Origin: Anaerocolumna sp. AGMB13025
GTDB lineage: Bacteria; Bacillota; Clostridia; Lachnospirales; Lachnospiraceae
Direction of reading: 5' to 3'
NCBI RefSeq assembly: GCF_029689925.1
Contig: NZ_CP121445.1
Coordinates: forward strand, 5,068,501 to 5,132,500
DNA: 64,000 bases
The notes below the pieces were generated by a model, which was not told the DNA's origin, did no database searches, and worked only from the letters and a program-made list of their open reading frames with translations. This document shows, piece after piece, positions 8,457 through 17,500 of this stretch. Positions within the stretch are counted from its first letter, which is position 1. Each line of letters opens with the position of its first letter. Position numbers and translations under genes: made by a program.

Positions 8457-9251
8457 TTATGCAAGCATCATTCGGTCGTTGGCAAATTCTCCTCCGCTGG
8501 CACTTTCAAATCTTGCCAGGAGGTCACTGACCTTCAGATTCTTTTTCTCCTCGCCGGCAACATCGTAAATAATTTTTCCCTCATGCATCATAATTAAACG
8601 GTTCCCAAACTGAATAGCATCCTTCATGTTATGGGTTACCATAAGGGCGGTAAGTGAGTTCTTTGCAATAATCAGTTCTGTGAGTTCCAGTACTTTTCTT
8701 GCAGTCTTAGGGTCAAGGGCTGCCGTATGTTCGTCTAAAAGAAGAAGTTTCGGATTTTTTAAGGTTGCCATAAGAAGCGTAAGAGCCTGTCTCTGTCCTC
8801 CAGAAAGTAAACCGACTTTTGAGGTCAGTCTGGTTTCCAAACCTAAATCAAGGGATTTTAATAATTCCACATATTGCTCTTTTTCCGCTTTTGTAATCCC
8901 CCAGCCTAACCCTCTTGTCTTACCTCTTCGATAAGCCATGGCCAGATTTTCCTCAATCTCCATATCCGCTGCCGTTCCAAGCATAGGGTCTTGAAATACC
9001 CTTCCAAGATATTTTGCTCTCTTATATTCTTTTAACTTGGTAATGTCCACTCCGTCTAAGGTAATAGAGCCTTCATCCGGAATATGCACGCCTGCTATCA
9101 TATTTAGCATAGTTGACTTTCCAGCTCCGTTACCGCCGATTATGGTAACAAAATCGGAGGGATTCAATTCCAGGTTTAATCCGTTTAAAACTGTTTTCTC
9201 GTTGATGGTACCCGGATTAAAGGTCTTATATAAATTCGATAATGTCAGCAT
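8457..9251 (-). CDS. ABC transporter ATP-binding protein (TrpXYZ-like uptake system)
   Basis: 264 residues. Walker A is GGNGAGKST, the signature is LLSGGQRQALT and Walker B is LLLLDEHTAALD. His in place of Pro after the Walker B Glu (DEHTAALD) is characteristic of this transporter family rather than of branched-chain amino acid systems. It powers import by the permease encoded 1 base upstream and the lipoprotein encoded further upstream. Family members have been linked to tryptophan or other small-molecule uptake. No substrate can be read from the sequence. Confidence 0.88.
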   Translation of the reverse strand: MLTLSNLYKTFNPGTINEKTVLNGLNLELNPSDFVTIIGGNGAGKSTMLNMIAGVHIPDEGSITLDGVDITKLKEYKRAKYLGRVFQDPMLGTAADMEIEENLAMAYRRGKTRGLGWGITKAEKEQYVELLKSLDLGLETRLTSKVGLLSGGQRQALTLLMATLKNPKLLLLDEHTAALDPKTARKVLELTELIIAKNSLTALMVTHNMKDAIQFGNRLIMMHEGKIIYDVAGEEKKNLKVSDLLARFESASGGEFANDRMMLA

Positions 9252-9252
9252 A

Positions 9253-10191
9253 TTATTGACCCTCCTTGTGTACTTTTACTTTCTGTTTTTTCAAAACCGG
9301 TACCGCTAGTGCCACCGCAACCATAACAGCCGTTAACAGCTTAAGGTCATTGGTGTTTAAGCCAAATTGATATACAATTGCAATTATGATCCGGTAAATA
9401 ACTGAACCGATGATAATAGCTGCTAATTTGTGAGCAAAAGAACGACGTTTATGGAATACCACTTCTCCGATTACAATAGATGCAAGACCAATTACAATGG
9501 CTCCTACACCAATACTGACATCCGCATACCCATAACTTTGGGCTACCAGTCCTCCAGACAAGGCAATTAAGCCATTACCCAGTGCTAAACCAATTATTAT
9601 CATCAAATCCGTATTAGCCCCCTGTGCTCTTACCATAGCTTCATTATTACCGGTAGCACGGATTGCACACCCAATTTCGGTTCCAAAAAACCAATATAGA
9701 AAAACAATTACCAAAATAGCAAATACGATACCGATTCCAATCGTAACCAAGGTCTGTAACATTGAATCCTTGATTCCAAGCTCACTGGCCGATGGCAGCA
9801 ATGATTTTACCTCGGATATAATGGTACTCTTACCAAGTAAAGGCGTATTAGCCTGTCCCATGACTCTTAGATTAATAGAATATAATGCAATCATGGAAAG
9901 AATACCGGAAAGGATTGCCGGTATTTTCAGTTTAGTATGTAAGAGTCCGGTAATTACGCCTGATAACATTCCTGCTATAATGGATATAATTAAACTAAGA
10001 AAAGGATTCCATCCCAAAGCAACAATTACTGTTGCACTGACACAGCCTCCCAATGCGAAACTTCCTTCACTGGTCATATCCGCAAAATTCAATATTCGAA
10101 AGGCAATATAAACTCCGATGGCTAATATTGCCCAAAAAAGTCCCTGTGACAAAGCACTTAACGCAGCCAAAAAAATCGCTGATATACCCAT
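9253..10191 (-). CDS. ABC transporter permease (TrpXYZ-like)
   Basis: 312 residues, about eight hydrophobic segments, with the overall pattern of LivH/RbsC-type permeases (FRILNFADMTSEGSFALGG near the N-terminus). It forms the channel of the uptake system with the ATPase directly downstream. The ribosome site is weak, and about 120 bases separate it from the upstream lipoprotein gene. The set of binding lipoprotein, permease and ATPase is complete. Confidence 0.87.
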   Translation of the reverse strand: MGISAIFLAALSALSQGLFWAILAIGVYIAFRILNFADMTSEGSFALGGCVSATVIVALGWNPFLSLIISIIAGMLSGVITGLLHTKLKIPAILSGILSMIALYSINLRVMGQANTPLLGKSTIISEVKSLLPSASELGIKDSMLQTLVTIGIGIVFAILVIVFLYWFFGTEIGCAIRATGNNEAMVRAQGANTDLMIIIGLALGNGLIALSGGLVAQSYGYADVSIGVGAIVIGLASIVIGEVVFHKRRSFAHKLAAIIIGSVIYRIIIAIVYQFGLNTNDLKLLTAVMVAVALAVPVLKKQKVKVHKEGQ

Positions 10192-10313
10192 AATGATACC
10201 TGACCTTCCCTAACCTTAAAAAGACTGTCCCCTAAATCAATTCTTAAGCATGCCGTAAACAGATGCAAGAATCCTTAGCCGGAACAGCCTTTCTGTTATT
10301 TTATAAAACGTTC

Positions 10314-11303
10314 TTACTGTTTATCTTCTTTTAAATCAGCAGGAATTTCAATTCCTAACTGAGCTGCAACATCTTCATTAATTGATAATTTACATTGTTC
10401 TTTTGACAGATATTCAATTGGCATATCTGCAGTAGTAGCTTTACCTTCAATAATTTTAACTGCCTGCTTGCCAGTCAGTTTACCAAGTTCATAATAATCA
10501 ATTCCATATGTAGCCAAACCGCCTTTATCTACCATGCCCTCTTCACCGCAGATAACCGGAAGTCCGTTGGCATTGGCAACCTGGGCTACCGTAGGCATAG
10601 CTTTTGCAATTACATTATCAGTGGGAGCGTAAATTGCATCTACTTTATCAATTAAAGACTCAACGACCTGCTGGATTTCATTGGTATTGGAAACAGTTGC
10701 TTCCTCTGCTTCGATTCCGAGCGCTTTAGCCGCTTCAATTGCCATATCAGATTGTATTTTGGAATTAACCTCACTGGAGCAGTAGAGGATCGCAATTTTT
10801 TTTGCATCCGGTATTAATTTCTGTAATAAATCAATCTGTTCTTTCACAGGTGTTAAATCGGAGGTACCGGATACATTACCGCCGGGAGCATCATTGGATG
10901 CTACTAAGCCGGAGGCGGCAGGGTCTGTAACAGCGGTAACTAAAATAGGTATATCTTTTGTTGCATTGGCAACTGCCTGGGATGCCGGAGTTGCAATCGC
11001 TAATATTAAGTCATCATTATCATTAACCAATTTTTGTGCTATGGTATTGGCATTTGCCTGGTCTCCCTGAGCATTCTGATAATCAATGGTAATTTTTTCA
11101 CCATCCACATAACCAGCTTCTTTTAAGGCGTCTACAAATCCCTGATAAGAAGCATCCAATGCGGCATGTTCCACTAGTTGATCCACACCAATACGAAAGG
11201 GTGCCCCGCCTGACGCACTGTCCTTTTTACCGCAGCCTGCCAGAGTCGCACTTACTAATACGGCTGCTAAAATAACCGATACTGCTTTTTTTGATCTTTT
11301 CAT
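10314..11303 (-). CDS. ABC transporter substrate-binding lipoprotein (PF04392-like)
   Basis: 329 residues with a lipoprotein signal: basic start, hydrophobic core and lipobox TLAGC, lipidated at Cys24. The mature part resembles the ABC substrate-binding family DUF534/PF04392, a periplasmic-binding-protein type I fold with phrases such as LILAIATPASQAVAN and LVTAVTDPAASGLV. It delivers substrate to the permease/ATPase pair downstream. It is first in its operon; a consensus promoter and a palindrome lie upstream. The ligand is unknown. Confidence 0.87.
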   Translation of the reverse strand: MKRSKKAVSVILAAVLVSATLAGCGKKDSASGGAPFRIGVDQLVEHAALDASYQGFVDALKEAGYVDGEKITIDYQNAQGDQANANTIAQKLVNDNDDLILAIATPASQAVANATKDIPILVTAVTDPAASGLVASNDAPGGNVSGTSDLTPVKEQIDLLQKLIPDAKKIAILYCSSEVNSKIQSDMAIEAAKALGIEAEEATVSNTNEIQQVVESLIDKVDAIYAPTDNVIAKAMPTVAQVANANGLPVICGEEGMVDKGGLATYGIDYYELGKLTGKQAVKIIEGKATTADMPIEYLSKEQCKLSINEDVAAQLGIEIPADLKEDKQ

Positions 11304-11360
11304 AACTTCCTCCTTTAAATAGTCACCGCTTTAAGCTTCAACGCAAAGTCACTTTAAAGT

Positions 11361-11382
11361 ATTAAAGCGTAACGCTTTTAAT
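11361..11382 (-). promoter_or_regulatory. palindrome downstream of the ABC operon promoter, candidate operator
   Basis: An inverted repeat (ATTAAAGCG, TAA, CGCTTTTAAT) begins about 7 bases after the -10 hexamer, at the expected transcription start. Symmetry and position fit a repressor operator for the ABC transport operon. The regulator is unknown and no regulator gene adjoins. Confidence 0.5.
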
Positions 11383-11388
11383 GGATAA

Positions 11389-11417
11389 AGTCTATACTGA
11401 TTTAAGCATTTTGTCAA
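11389..11417 (-). promoter_or_regulatory. promoter of the ABC transporter operon
   Basis: TTGACA (11412-11417), 17-nt spacer, TAGACT (11389-11394) on the minus strand, about 85 bases upstream of the lipoprotein start codon. Confidence 0.7.
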
Positions 11418-11436
11418 TTAGTTTTTCAGGCATAAA

Positions 11437-11474
11437 TTTACCCTATGGCAGTTTTTACAAAGCCATAGGGTAAA
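11437..11474 (-). terminator. likely motAB terminator
   Basis: Arms TTTACCCTATGGC and GCCATAGGGTAAA form a perfect stem of about 13 bp around a 12-nt loop, roughly 80 bases after the motB stop. The T-tract on the minus strand is weak (AATTTATG), so this is a probable rather than certain terminator. Confidence 0.6.
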
Positions 11475-11550
11475 CATAACCTAAAATTAAGGGAAATCTG
11501 ACATCTGATATCCAAAACATAACAATTCAAATCAAGGATTTACAGCTAGT

Positions 11551-12351
11551 TCAAGGATTTACAGTTGTGTCTTCATTATAAAGAATTGTTATACTGATAC
11601 GTCTGTTTCTCATTCTGCCTTTTGCGGTTTTATTGGAGGCTACGGGATTGTTTTCACCATGTGCAATAACCTCCAGCCGTTCAGGCTTAACGCTATCATT
11701 ATCAACTAAATAATATACCACATTCGCTGCTCTCTCCGCAGATAACTGCCAGTTGGATTTATATTTACTGTTATTGACCGGAACATTGTCAGTATAACCT
11801 TCAATTTGAACCGGGCTGTCAATCCGGTTTATTAACTGTGCTACTTTATCCAGAATCGGTTTCATCTCTGTTCTGACTTCTGCTTCACCGCTGTCAAACA
11901 GAATATCATTTGGCAGTGTTATGACCATACCCTTGTCTTCAACCGTTATCTTAAGCTCATCTTTTAAATCGCTGTCCTTAATGGCATTATATAGTTCTGT
12001 TCTTAATTTGGTGAATTCCTTCTTGCTAATTCCGTCACTTCCGTTACCGTTATTATCTTGGACGGAATTACCATTATCTGTTTCTCCATTTTCCTGTATT
12101 TCAGGAGAAGTAAGTCCTGTCCCACCGTCTAAAATACCTGATCCTTTTGGTATTACAGATCCATCCGCACTGGTTCCGGAGCTTCCCAATGCGTTCTCAA
12201 GTGACGCAGCAAGTTGTTTATATTCATCCTTATTAATATTACTAATGGAATAAAGCACAACAAAAAATATCATCAGCAAGGTAATTAAATCAGAATAGGT
12301 TAACAGCCATCTCTCACCGTTCTCCTTCTTCTCTTTCTTCTTTTTCATCAT
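11551..12351 (-). CDS. motB: flagellar motor stator protein MotB
   Basis: 266 residues. A very basic start is followed by one membrane segment at about residues 16-38 that carries the proton-channel Asp in LLTYSDLITLL. A Gly/Asn/Ser-rich linker (about 60-110) leads to a C-terminal OmpA/MotB peptidoglycan-binding domain (about 130-260), with the usual NWQLSAERAANVVYYL and HGENNPVASN stretches. It anchors the stator to the wall and couples ion flow to flagellar rotation. It overlaps motA by 38 bases. AAAGGG lies 7 nt before the double ATG. Confidence 0.93.
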   Translation of the reverse strand: MMKKKKEKKENGERWLLTYSDLITLLMIFFVVLYSISNINKDEYKQLAASLENALGSSGTSADGSVIPKGSGILDGGTGLTSPEIQENGETDNGNSVQDNNGNGSDGISKKEFTKLRTELYNAIKDSDLKDELKITVEDKGMVITLPNDILFDSGEAEVRTEMKPILDKVAQLINRIDSPVQIEGYTDNVPVNNSKYKSNWQLSAERAANVVYYLVDNDSVKPERLEVIAHGENNPVASNKTAKGRMRNRRISITILYNEDTTVNP

Positions 12352-13090
12352 CCAAGTACCCTTTCAGCCTTTCTACGATTAACGCAGGGTTACCGCCTTC
12401 CTGTACCATTAAAATTCCGTCCATCATCATATTTTTGGTTACGATTTCATCTGTATCCAATTCTTTTAATTTATTTGCAAGTGGCAGCCATAAGAGGTTT
12501 GCTGAGGCTACACCGTAAAGCGTAGCAATAAATGCAATTGCTATCTGTGGTCCTAATTTATCCGGATCACTTAAGTTACCTAAAACGTGGACCAAACCCA
12601 TAACCGTACCAATAATACCCATAGTAGGAGCGAAACCGCCGGCTGCTTCAAAAACTGCAATTCCTTTAGAATGTCGGTATTCCATGTTATCAACTTTATT
12701 TTCCAACGTCTTTTTAATAATTTCCGGGTCTGTGCCATCCATAACCAGTTGAAGACCTTCTACGATAAACTTGTCATATGTATTATTCTGAATTTCAGTT
12801 TCCAGGGATAATAAACCGCTTGTTCTAGCCAGATTGGATATTTTAAAGAATGTATCTACTATTCCCTGTCGGTCTAATTTCTGTCTTTTAAAAGCAATCC
12901 TTATTATTTTCGGTAGTTTTTTTAATACATCAGATTTAAAGGATATACCAATTGCACCAAAAGTTCCTCCAAAAACAATCATTGCTGCTGTAGGCTCTAA
13001 TAAAGCATGAACATGTCCTCCATCTAATACAAAAGCCATGATCAATGATACAAACGCAATTATGATACTGATTATCATGGTAATATCCAT
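12314..13090 (-). CDS. motA: flagellar motor stator protein MotA
   Basis: 258 residues, four predicted membrane segments (about 4-22, 33-52, 150-170, 180-200) with a large cytoplasmic loop between the second and third. The conserved AAGGFAPTMGIIGTVMGLV and IAFIATLYGVASANLLWLPLANKLK stretches are present. With MotB it forms the ion-driven stator. GAAAGGAGC precedes ATG. The pair is isolated from other flagellar genes here. Confidence 0.95.
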   Translation of the reverse strand: MDITMIISIIIAFVSLIMAFVLDGGHVHALLEPTAAMIVFGGTFGAIGISFKSDVLKKLPKIIRIAFKRQKLDRQGIVDTFFKISNLARTSGLLSLETEIQNNTYDKFIVEGLQLVMDGTDPEIIKKTLENKVDNMEYRHSKGIAVFEAAGGFAPTMGIIGTVMGLVHVLGNLSDPDKLGPQIAIAFIATLYGVASANLLWLPLANKLKELDTDEIVTKNMMMDGILMVQEGGNPALIVERLKGYLDDEKEEREEGER

Positions 13091-13311
13091 AAGTACAGCT
13101 CCTTTCTACTAAAAGCTTAATGTTTTTTATATGATATCCCTTACAGGAAAGTTTGTTTCTATATTAATATTTTTTAATATCCCGTGTTTTACTAAGAGCC
13201 CTCTATGAAGCGGTTTATGACTTTCAAAAAATTTGTCAAAAAGATAGAACGCATCCATTAATAGTTCTTATATACCCATCGTCCTGTAAGAATAGCAAAA
13301 TATCTACTCTC

Positions 13312-13339
13312 ATTTTAGACATAATTATCTATTTGTCAA
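13312..13339 (-). promoter_or_regulatory. candidate motAB promoter
   Basis: TTGACA (13334-13339), 16-nt spacer, TAAAAT (13312-13317), about 220 bases before motA. A weaker TTGACA at 13234-13239 lies closer. I see no clear sigma-D motility promoter. The long untranslated leader is unexplained. Confidence 0.45.
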
Positions 13340-13494
13340 CATAATTTTCACACAAAAAACTGACCGAACTACTATAAATTTAAGCACTTGCAGCGAAATC
13401 AGCATGTTTGCTGATATTGTATTTTGGTATTACTTTTCCTTTAGTACTAATTTCTCATAAGGGCGTTATTTTATATTTATATACCCTCACAAAT

Positions 13495-13523
13495 TTGACA
13501 GAACTGCCTGTAATCTTTATAAT
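13495..13523 (+). promoter_or_regulatory. perfect consensus promoter
   Basis: TTGACA (13495-13500), exactly 17 nt, TATAAT (13518-13523), about 70 bases before the small gene at 13600. It matches the sigma-A consensus at all twelve positions, implying strong expression of that gene. Confidence 0.85.
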
Positions 13524-13599
13524 AATAAAAATAAGAATAAATCTTGGCCAAGAGCTTAAGATAACATAAATTTTACCTGGTTTGAGAAAGGATTTTAGC

Positions 13600-13911
13600 A
13601 TGACGGAAGAAATTAATAACCTAAATACAGATATGAAAGAGTTATTTGTTAATAATCAGTTAGAGGAACTGACAGAACAGTTAAATCAGACTGCTGATGA
13701 AACAGTACTAGAAATCACTATGTATAATTATGAAATAATTAAAAAATATTTTGATACCGAGAAGTATCAGGTTTTAATCCAGCATATTAAATTTGTTGCC
13801 TTTTCCTGTTTTTTATGTGAGTATTCAGCTAAGCGCAATCTTATCGATGCCCTGGGATTTGAAGGCATGACCGAAATTTTTAATTCCATATACCAGTTGC
13901 TAAAACAATAA
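13600..13911 (+). CDS. small acidic protein of unknown function
   Basis: 103 residues from ATG 13600. AAAGGA lies 7 nt upstream; an in-frame TTG at 13582 is less likely. The product is acidic and predicted mostly helical, with no membrane segment or signal. The first 40 residues are rich in Asn, Glu and Leu, and two Cys occur in FSCFLCEYS. I do not recognise it. The perfect consensus promoter upstream suggests it is well expressed. It lies alone between motA and patA. Confidence 0.6.
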   Translation: MTEEINNLNTDMKELFVNNQLEELTEQLNQTADETVLEITMYNYEIIKKYFDTEKYQVLIQHIKFVAFSCFLCEYSAKRNLIDALGFEGMTEIFNSIYQLLKQ

Positions 13912-14246
13912 AGGTTGTTGCGAATCCAAAAATAATTATCAAAGGAATTGTAAACCCAAAGACTATATTACTTTGTGGTATTGAATCCAATGACTTAAAT
14001 GATCTGGGAGAGAGAAAGGATTATATTTTTTTATAAATTTAATGGAAATTGTGCGCAAAGGGCTGCAAGAAAGAGAATTTCTCCACCTATTTGCACAATC
14101 TTAGATCAAATATTTTAAAATATAATCCTTATTCTAAGCCCCGATTTAATATCATATATTTTGCAGCAGCCCCAGTCCCAATATTCTACGTTTCTCATCA
14201 GTTCCTGGTTCACTATCCAATCTTTCGCGGCTTTACTATGATTATT
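13912..14246. other. intergenic region without a gene
   Basis: About 335 bases between convergent genes (13600 rightward, patA leftward). A loose inverted repeat (ATTGTGC near 14047 and GCACAAT near 14092) is the only structure I see. No strong terminator with a T-run is visible for either gene. Confidence 0.4.
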
Positions 14247-15602
14247 TTATAAGCCAAATTCTTCTTTGGTTTCATAAAGGGCTTCATCCATCCTTAATAA
14301 TACCTGGTCCAAATCTTCATAACTGATGATTGCCGCCGGTTCAAATCGGATGCATTTTGAATTAACCAAAGTACCTGCCGTCATGACTCTTCTTGAAAAC
14401 ATTCCTTTTGCAACGGAATATCCCACTTCACTCTTAACAAATTCAAGTCCGATCATTAAACCGACTCCTCTTACATCCGTTATGACCGTAGGGAATTTAC
14501 TTTTAAGCCGATTTAAACCTGCAAGTAAATAGTCACCTTTTTCCCTACACTGTTTTGGAATATCATTTTCTAACATATATTTTATTGTTGCGAGAGCCGC
14601 TGAACAAGCCAGCGGGTTACCTCCAAACGTGGGTGAACCAAGAAGCCACGGGTTCTCCACCAATTCTTCTGTCCACATATGGGGTCTGCATATGATTCCG
14701 GTAATCGGCATAATACCGCCGCCAAAAGCCTTGCCAAAGGTAAGTATATCCGGAGTGACTCCTTCTGCTTCACAGCGGAACATGGTGCCGGTTCTGCCCA
14801 TTCCGGTCTGTATTTCATCAAAGATCAAGGCTATACCATAGTTATCACAAATTTCCCTGACCTCCTTTAAATACCCGGCAGGCGGTATAATAATACCGGC
14901 TTCTCCCTGGATTGGCTCTAAGATAACGGCTGCTACCGATTCTCCTACTGCTGTTAAGTTACGGACAGCTTTATTAATATCTTCTGCATTACCGTATTCT
15001 ACGTGCTGTACCTGCTGTACCATTGGGGTATAAGGGGTACGGTAGGTGCTTTTCCCCCCCATGGATACCGCTCCCATGGATTTTCCATGGAAAGCGCCTA
15101 CGGTAGAGATAAACCATCTGCCGCCGGTTGCAATTCTTGCTAATTTAAGAGCCATTTCCACGGCTTCCGCTCCCCCGTTGGTAAAGAAACATTTCTCAAG
15201 GTCTCCCGGTGTAATATCGGAAACTGCTTTTGCCAAATATCCTCTTAAGGGATCAAGTAGTTCCTGGGAATGGAGGGCCTGATGGTCCAGCTGTGCCTTT
15301 ACCGTATCGATGATTTCTTCATTCCTGTGACCGCAGGTATAGATCCCAAAGCCCCCAAGACAATCTATGAATTCCTCGCCGTACAAACCGGTGCAGTAAG
15401 GTCCGTAATCCTTCCATTCTACTACAGCGGCATTGGTGGATACGGATTTTCTGTATTTTAACCATCCGGGACTGACATAAGTGTCGAAGTATTCTACGGT
15501 TTCCCTCGTTATCTGCTGTTTTTCTTCTTCGCTTAATTCCTCGCTGTGAATAATTTTTATTACTCTCTCAAGGTCCTTAATTACGTTTTCCTTCTTTGTC
15601 AT
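14247..15602 (-). CDS. patA: putrescine aminotransferase
   Basis: 451 residues. A class III PLP aminotransferase that converts putrescine and 2-oxoglutarate to 4-aminobutanal and glutamate. It follows the E. coli PatA/YgjG pattern closely, for example EFIDCLGGFGI, HSQELLDPLR, AVILEPIQGE(A)G and TFGGNPLACSAALATI. The PLP lysine should be in ILTFGKAFGGG. AAAGGAGAG precedes ATG. It is last in a unit with potABCD just upstream, so the operon imports polyamines and begins their breakdown, recovering nitrogen as glutamate. Confidence 0.92.
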   Translation of the reverse strand: MTKKENVIKDLERVIKIIHSEELSEEEKQQITRETVEYFDTYVSPGWLKYRKSVSTNAAVVEWKDYGPYCTGLYGEEFIDCLGGFGIYTCGHRNEEIIDTVKAQLDHQALHSQELLDPLRGYLAKAVSDITPGDLEKCFFTNGGAEAVEMALKLARIATGGRWFISTVGAFHGKSMGAVSMGGKSTYRTPYTPMVQQVQHVEYGNAEDINKAVRNLTAVGESVAAVILEPIQGEAGIIIPPAGYLKEVREICDNYGIALIFDEIQTGMGRTGTMFRCEAEGVTPDILTFGKAFGGGIMPITGIICRPHMWTEELVENPWLLGSPTFGGNPLACSAALATIKYMLENDIPKQCREKGDYLLAGLNRLKSKFPTVITDVRGVGLMIGLEFVKSEVGYSVAKGMFSRRVMTAGTLVNSKCIRFEPAAIISYEDLDQVLLRMDEALYETKEEFGL

Positions 15603-15614
15603 ATTTACTCTCCT

Positions 15615-16667
15615 TTATTTTGTAAATTCAGCCCAAATTTCACTATACAAATCAACGGTTTTACCGATGTTCTTAACGTAAAAGCCTTTTTTGATTTCTT
15701 CTGGTGGAATACAGATGGCTTTATTGCTCCTATATGTATCATCCATTAAGGCCACTCCGGCTTTGTTTGGATTTAAGTAAGGGAATTCTGTTGATATCGC
15801 TTTATTGACTTCTGCTTTTAAGACATAGTCAATAAATTTGTAGGCATTTTCCTTGTTTTTTGCATCTTTTGTGATACACAGGTTATCTAAGAATAAGTAC
15901 ATCCCTTTACTTGGAAATGCCAGGTCCAGGTTCTCATTCTCCCCCAGTGCAAGCGCCGCCTCGCCGCTCCACATAAGACCTACGGAGGTTTCTTCCGTTA
16001 TCATTAAGGTTTTGGGTGAATCACTGTCAAAACTCTTGATATTTGGTTTTAAGGTCAGCATTTTTTCTTTTATCTGCCCTAATTTGGATTCGTCGGTTTC
16101 ATTAAAGTCATAACCCATGCTTAGGGAGGTGATTCCAATAATAGATCGAAAATCATCCAGTACCACGATGGAATTCTTATAAGCAGGTTTAAATAACTCA
16201 TCGTAATTTGTAAAATCCGCACCTGGATCCACCATCTTCTTATTATATACGATAACACCTGCTCCTCCTAAATAGGGTACGGAATATTTGCTTTCAGGGT
16301 CATAACTGGGATTTAAATAGGCAGGGTCTAAATTTCCTATATTGGTTAATTGAGATTTATCCAATTCCTGTAACAATCCCTGGGAAATCATATTCTCTAC
16401 CATATAGTCACTTGGTACTACAATGTCATATGCCCCTGGATTGCTGCCCTGAACCTTGGCAAGCATTTCCTCATTGTTGGAATAAGTCTGCATCTGTACT
16501 TTAATTCCCGTTTCCTTCTCAAAGTCTTTGATTACGGAATCCGGCATATATTCCGTCCATATAAATAAGTTCAGGGTTCCGTTCTTTTTTCCGCCGCCGC
16601 AGGCCGTAAGCCCTGCTGTTAATACAACTATAAGGGCTGTTAAAATAACTGTTTTTCCTTTTTTCAT
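15615..16667 (-). CDS. potD: spermidine/putrescine-binding lipoprotein
   Basis: 350 residues. The signal peptide ends in the lipobox GLTAC (Cys23). The mature protein is of the type II binding-protein fold, with the FIWTEYMPDSVIKDFEKETGIKV start and VPSDYMVENM typical of PotD/PotF. It captures polyamines outside the membrane for PotABC. Its position between potC and patA supports a polyamine ligand. Which polyamine is preferred cannot be told by eye. Confidence 0.93.
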   Translation of the reverse strand: MKKGKTVILTALIVVLTAGLTACGGGKKNGTLNLFIWTEYMPDSVIKDFEKETGIKVQMQTYSNNEEMLAKVQGSNPGAYDIVVPSDYMVENMISQGLLQELDKSQLTNIGNLDPAYLNPSYDPESKYSVPYLGGAGVIVYNKKMVDPGADFTNYDELFKPAYKNSIVVLDDFRSIIGITSLSMGYDFNETDESKLGQIKEKMLTLKPNIKSFDSDSPKTLMITEETSVGLMWSGEAALALGENENLDLAFPSKGMYLFLDNLCITKDAKNKENAYKFIDYVLKAEVNKAISTEFPYLNPNKAGVALMDDTYRSNKAICIPPEEIKKGFYVKNIGKTVDLYSEIWAEFTK

Positions 16668-16699
16668 AATCTTTCTCCCTTTCTTGGTCTTTTATGAAT

Positions 16700-17500
16700 T
16701 TATTTTGAAGAATTACTTGCCGTTTTCTTTTTATCCCGCTGGGACAAAAAGGTCACTGCTACGGTAACAATAAATACTAAGGTGGTAAGTGCATATACAT
16801 CCGGAGTGACACCGGTTTTGGTAAGTTCCATTACCTTTAACGGAAAGGTATTGCTGCCTGGTCCCGTAGTAAAGAAACTGATAATGATGTCATCAATGGA
16901 TAGGGTAAACGCTAAAAATGCTCCGGATATGACGCCCGGCATTATAATAGGTAAGGTAACGGTAAAGAAAGTTTTTATCCTTCCGGCACCTAAGTCCATA
17001 GCCGCCTCTTCTACCGACCGGTCAAATCCTGCCAGTCTGGCATTGACGGTAAATACTACAAAAGGAATACTAAAAGTAGCATGGGCTATAATTAAGGAAG
17101 TCAGACCCATTGGTATATTGGACAGGTTAAAAATGGCTAATAAAGATATACCCAGTACGATTTCAGGAATTACTACTGGTATATAAAGCAGCATATCGAT
17201 AATACCTTTTCCCTTAAATTTATACTTTGACATGCCATAAGAAGCCAGAGTGCCTATAATTGTAGCTATAACAGTGCTGATAGAACCAACAATCAGGGTA
17301 TTGCCATAAGCCTGTAATAGTGCATCGTTATCAAATAATCTGGAATACCATAGAAAGGTAAAGCCTTCGAAAACAATATTTCTCTTAGAGGTGTTAAAGG
17401 AAAATAATATAATGACAAATATCGGGAGATACAAAAAGAGGTATACCAAATAGCTGTAAAGGCTTGCTAGGGTTTTACCAAATTTCTTTCTGCTTTTCAT
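16700..17500 (-). CDS. potC: spermidine/putrescine ABC permease PotC
   Basis: 266 residues with about six membrane segments and the EAA loop (EEAAMDLGAGRIKTFFTVTLP) that contacts the ATPase. Its ATG abuts the potB stop, showing tight coupling. It pairs with PotB to form the transmembrane channel. Confidence 0.93.
   Translation of the reverse strand: MKSRKKFGKTLASLYSYLVYLFLYLPIFVIILFSFNTSKRNIVFEGFTFLWYSRLFDNDALLQAYGNTLIVGSISTVIATIIGTLASYGMSKYKFKGKGIIDMLLYIPVVIPEIVLGISLLAIFNLSNIPMGLTSLIIAHATFSIPFVVFTVNARLAGFDRSVEEAAMDLGAGRIKTFFTVTLPIIMPGVISGAFLAFTLSIDDIIISFFTTGPGSNTFPLKVMELTKTGVTPDVYALTTLVFIVTVAVTFLSQRDKKKTASNSSK

Noticed and set aside
14049..14252. 67-residue plus-strand open frame before patA
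   Set aside because: No Shine-Dalgarno, atypical composition, overlap with the patA 3' end and no recognisable similarity.
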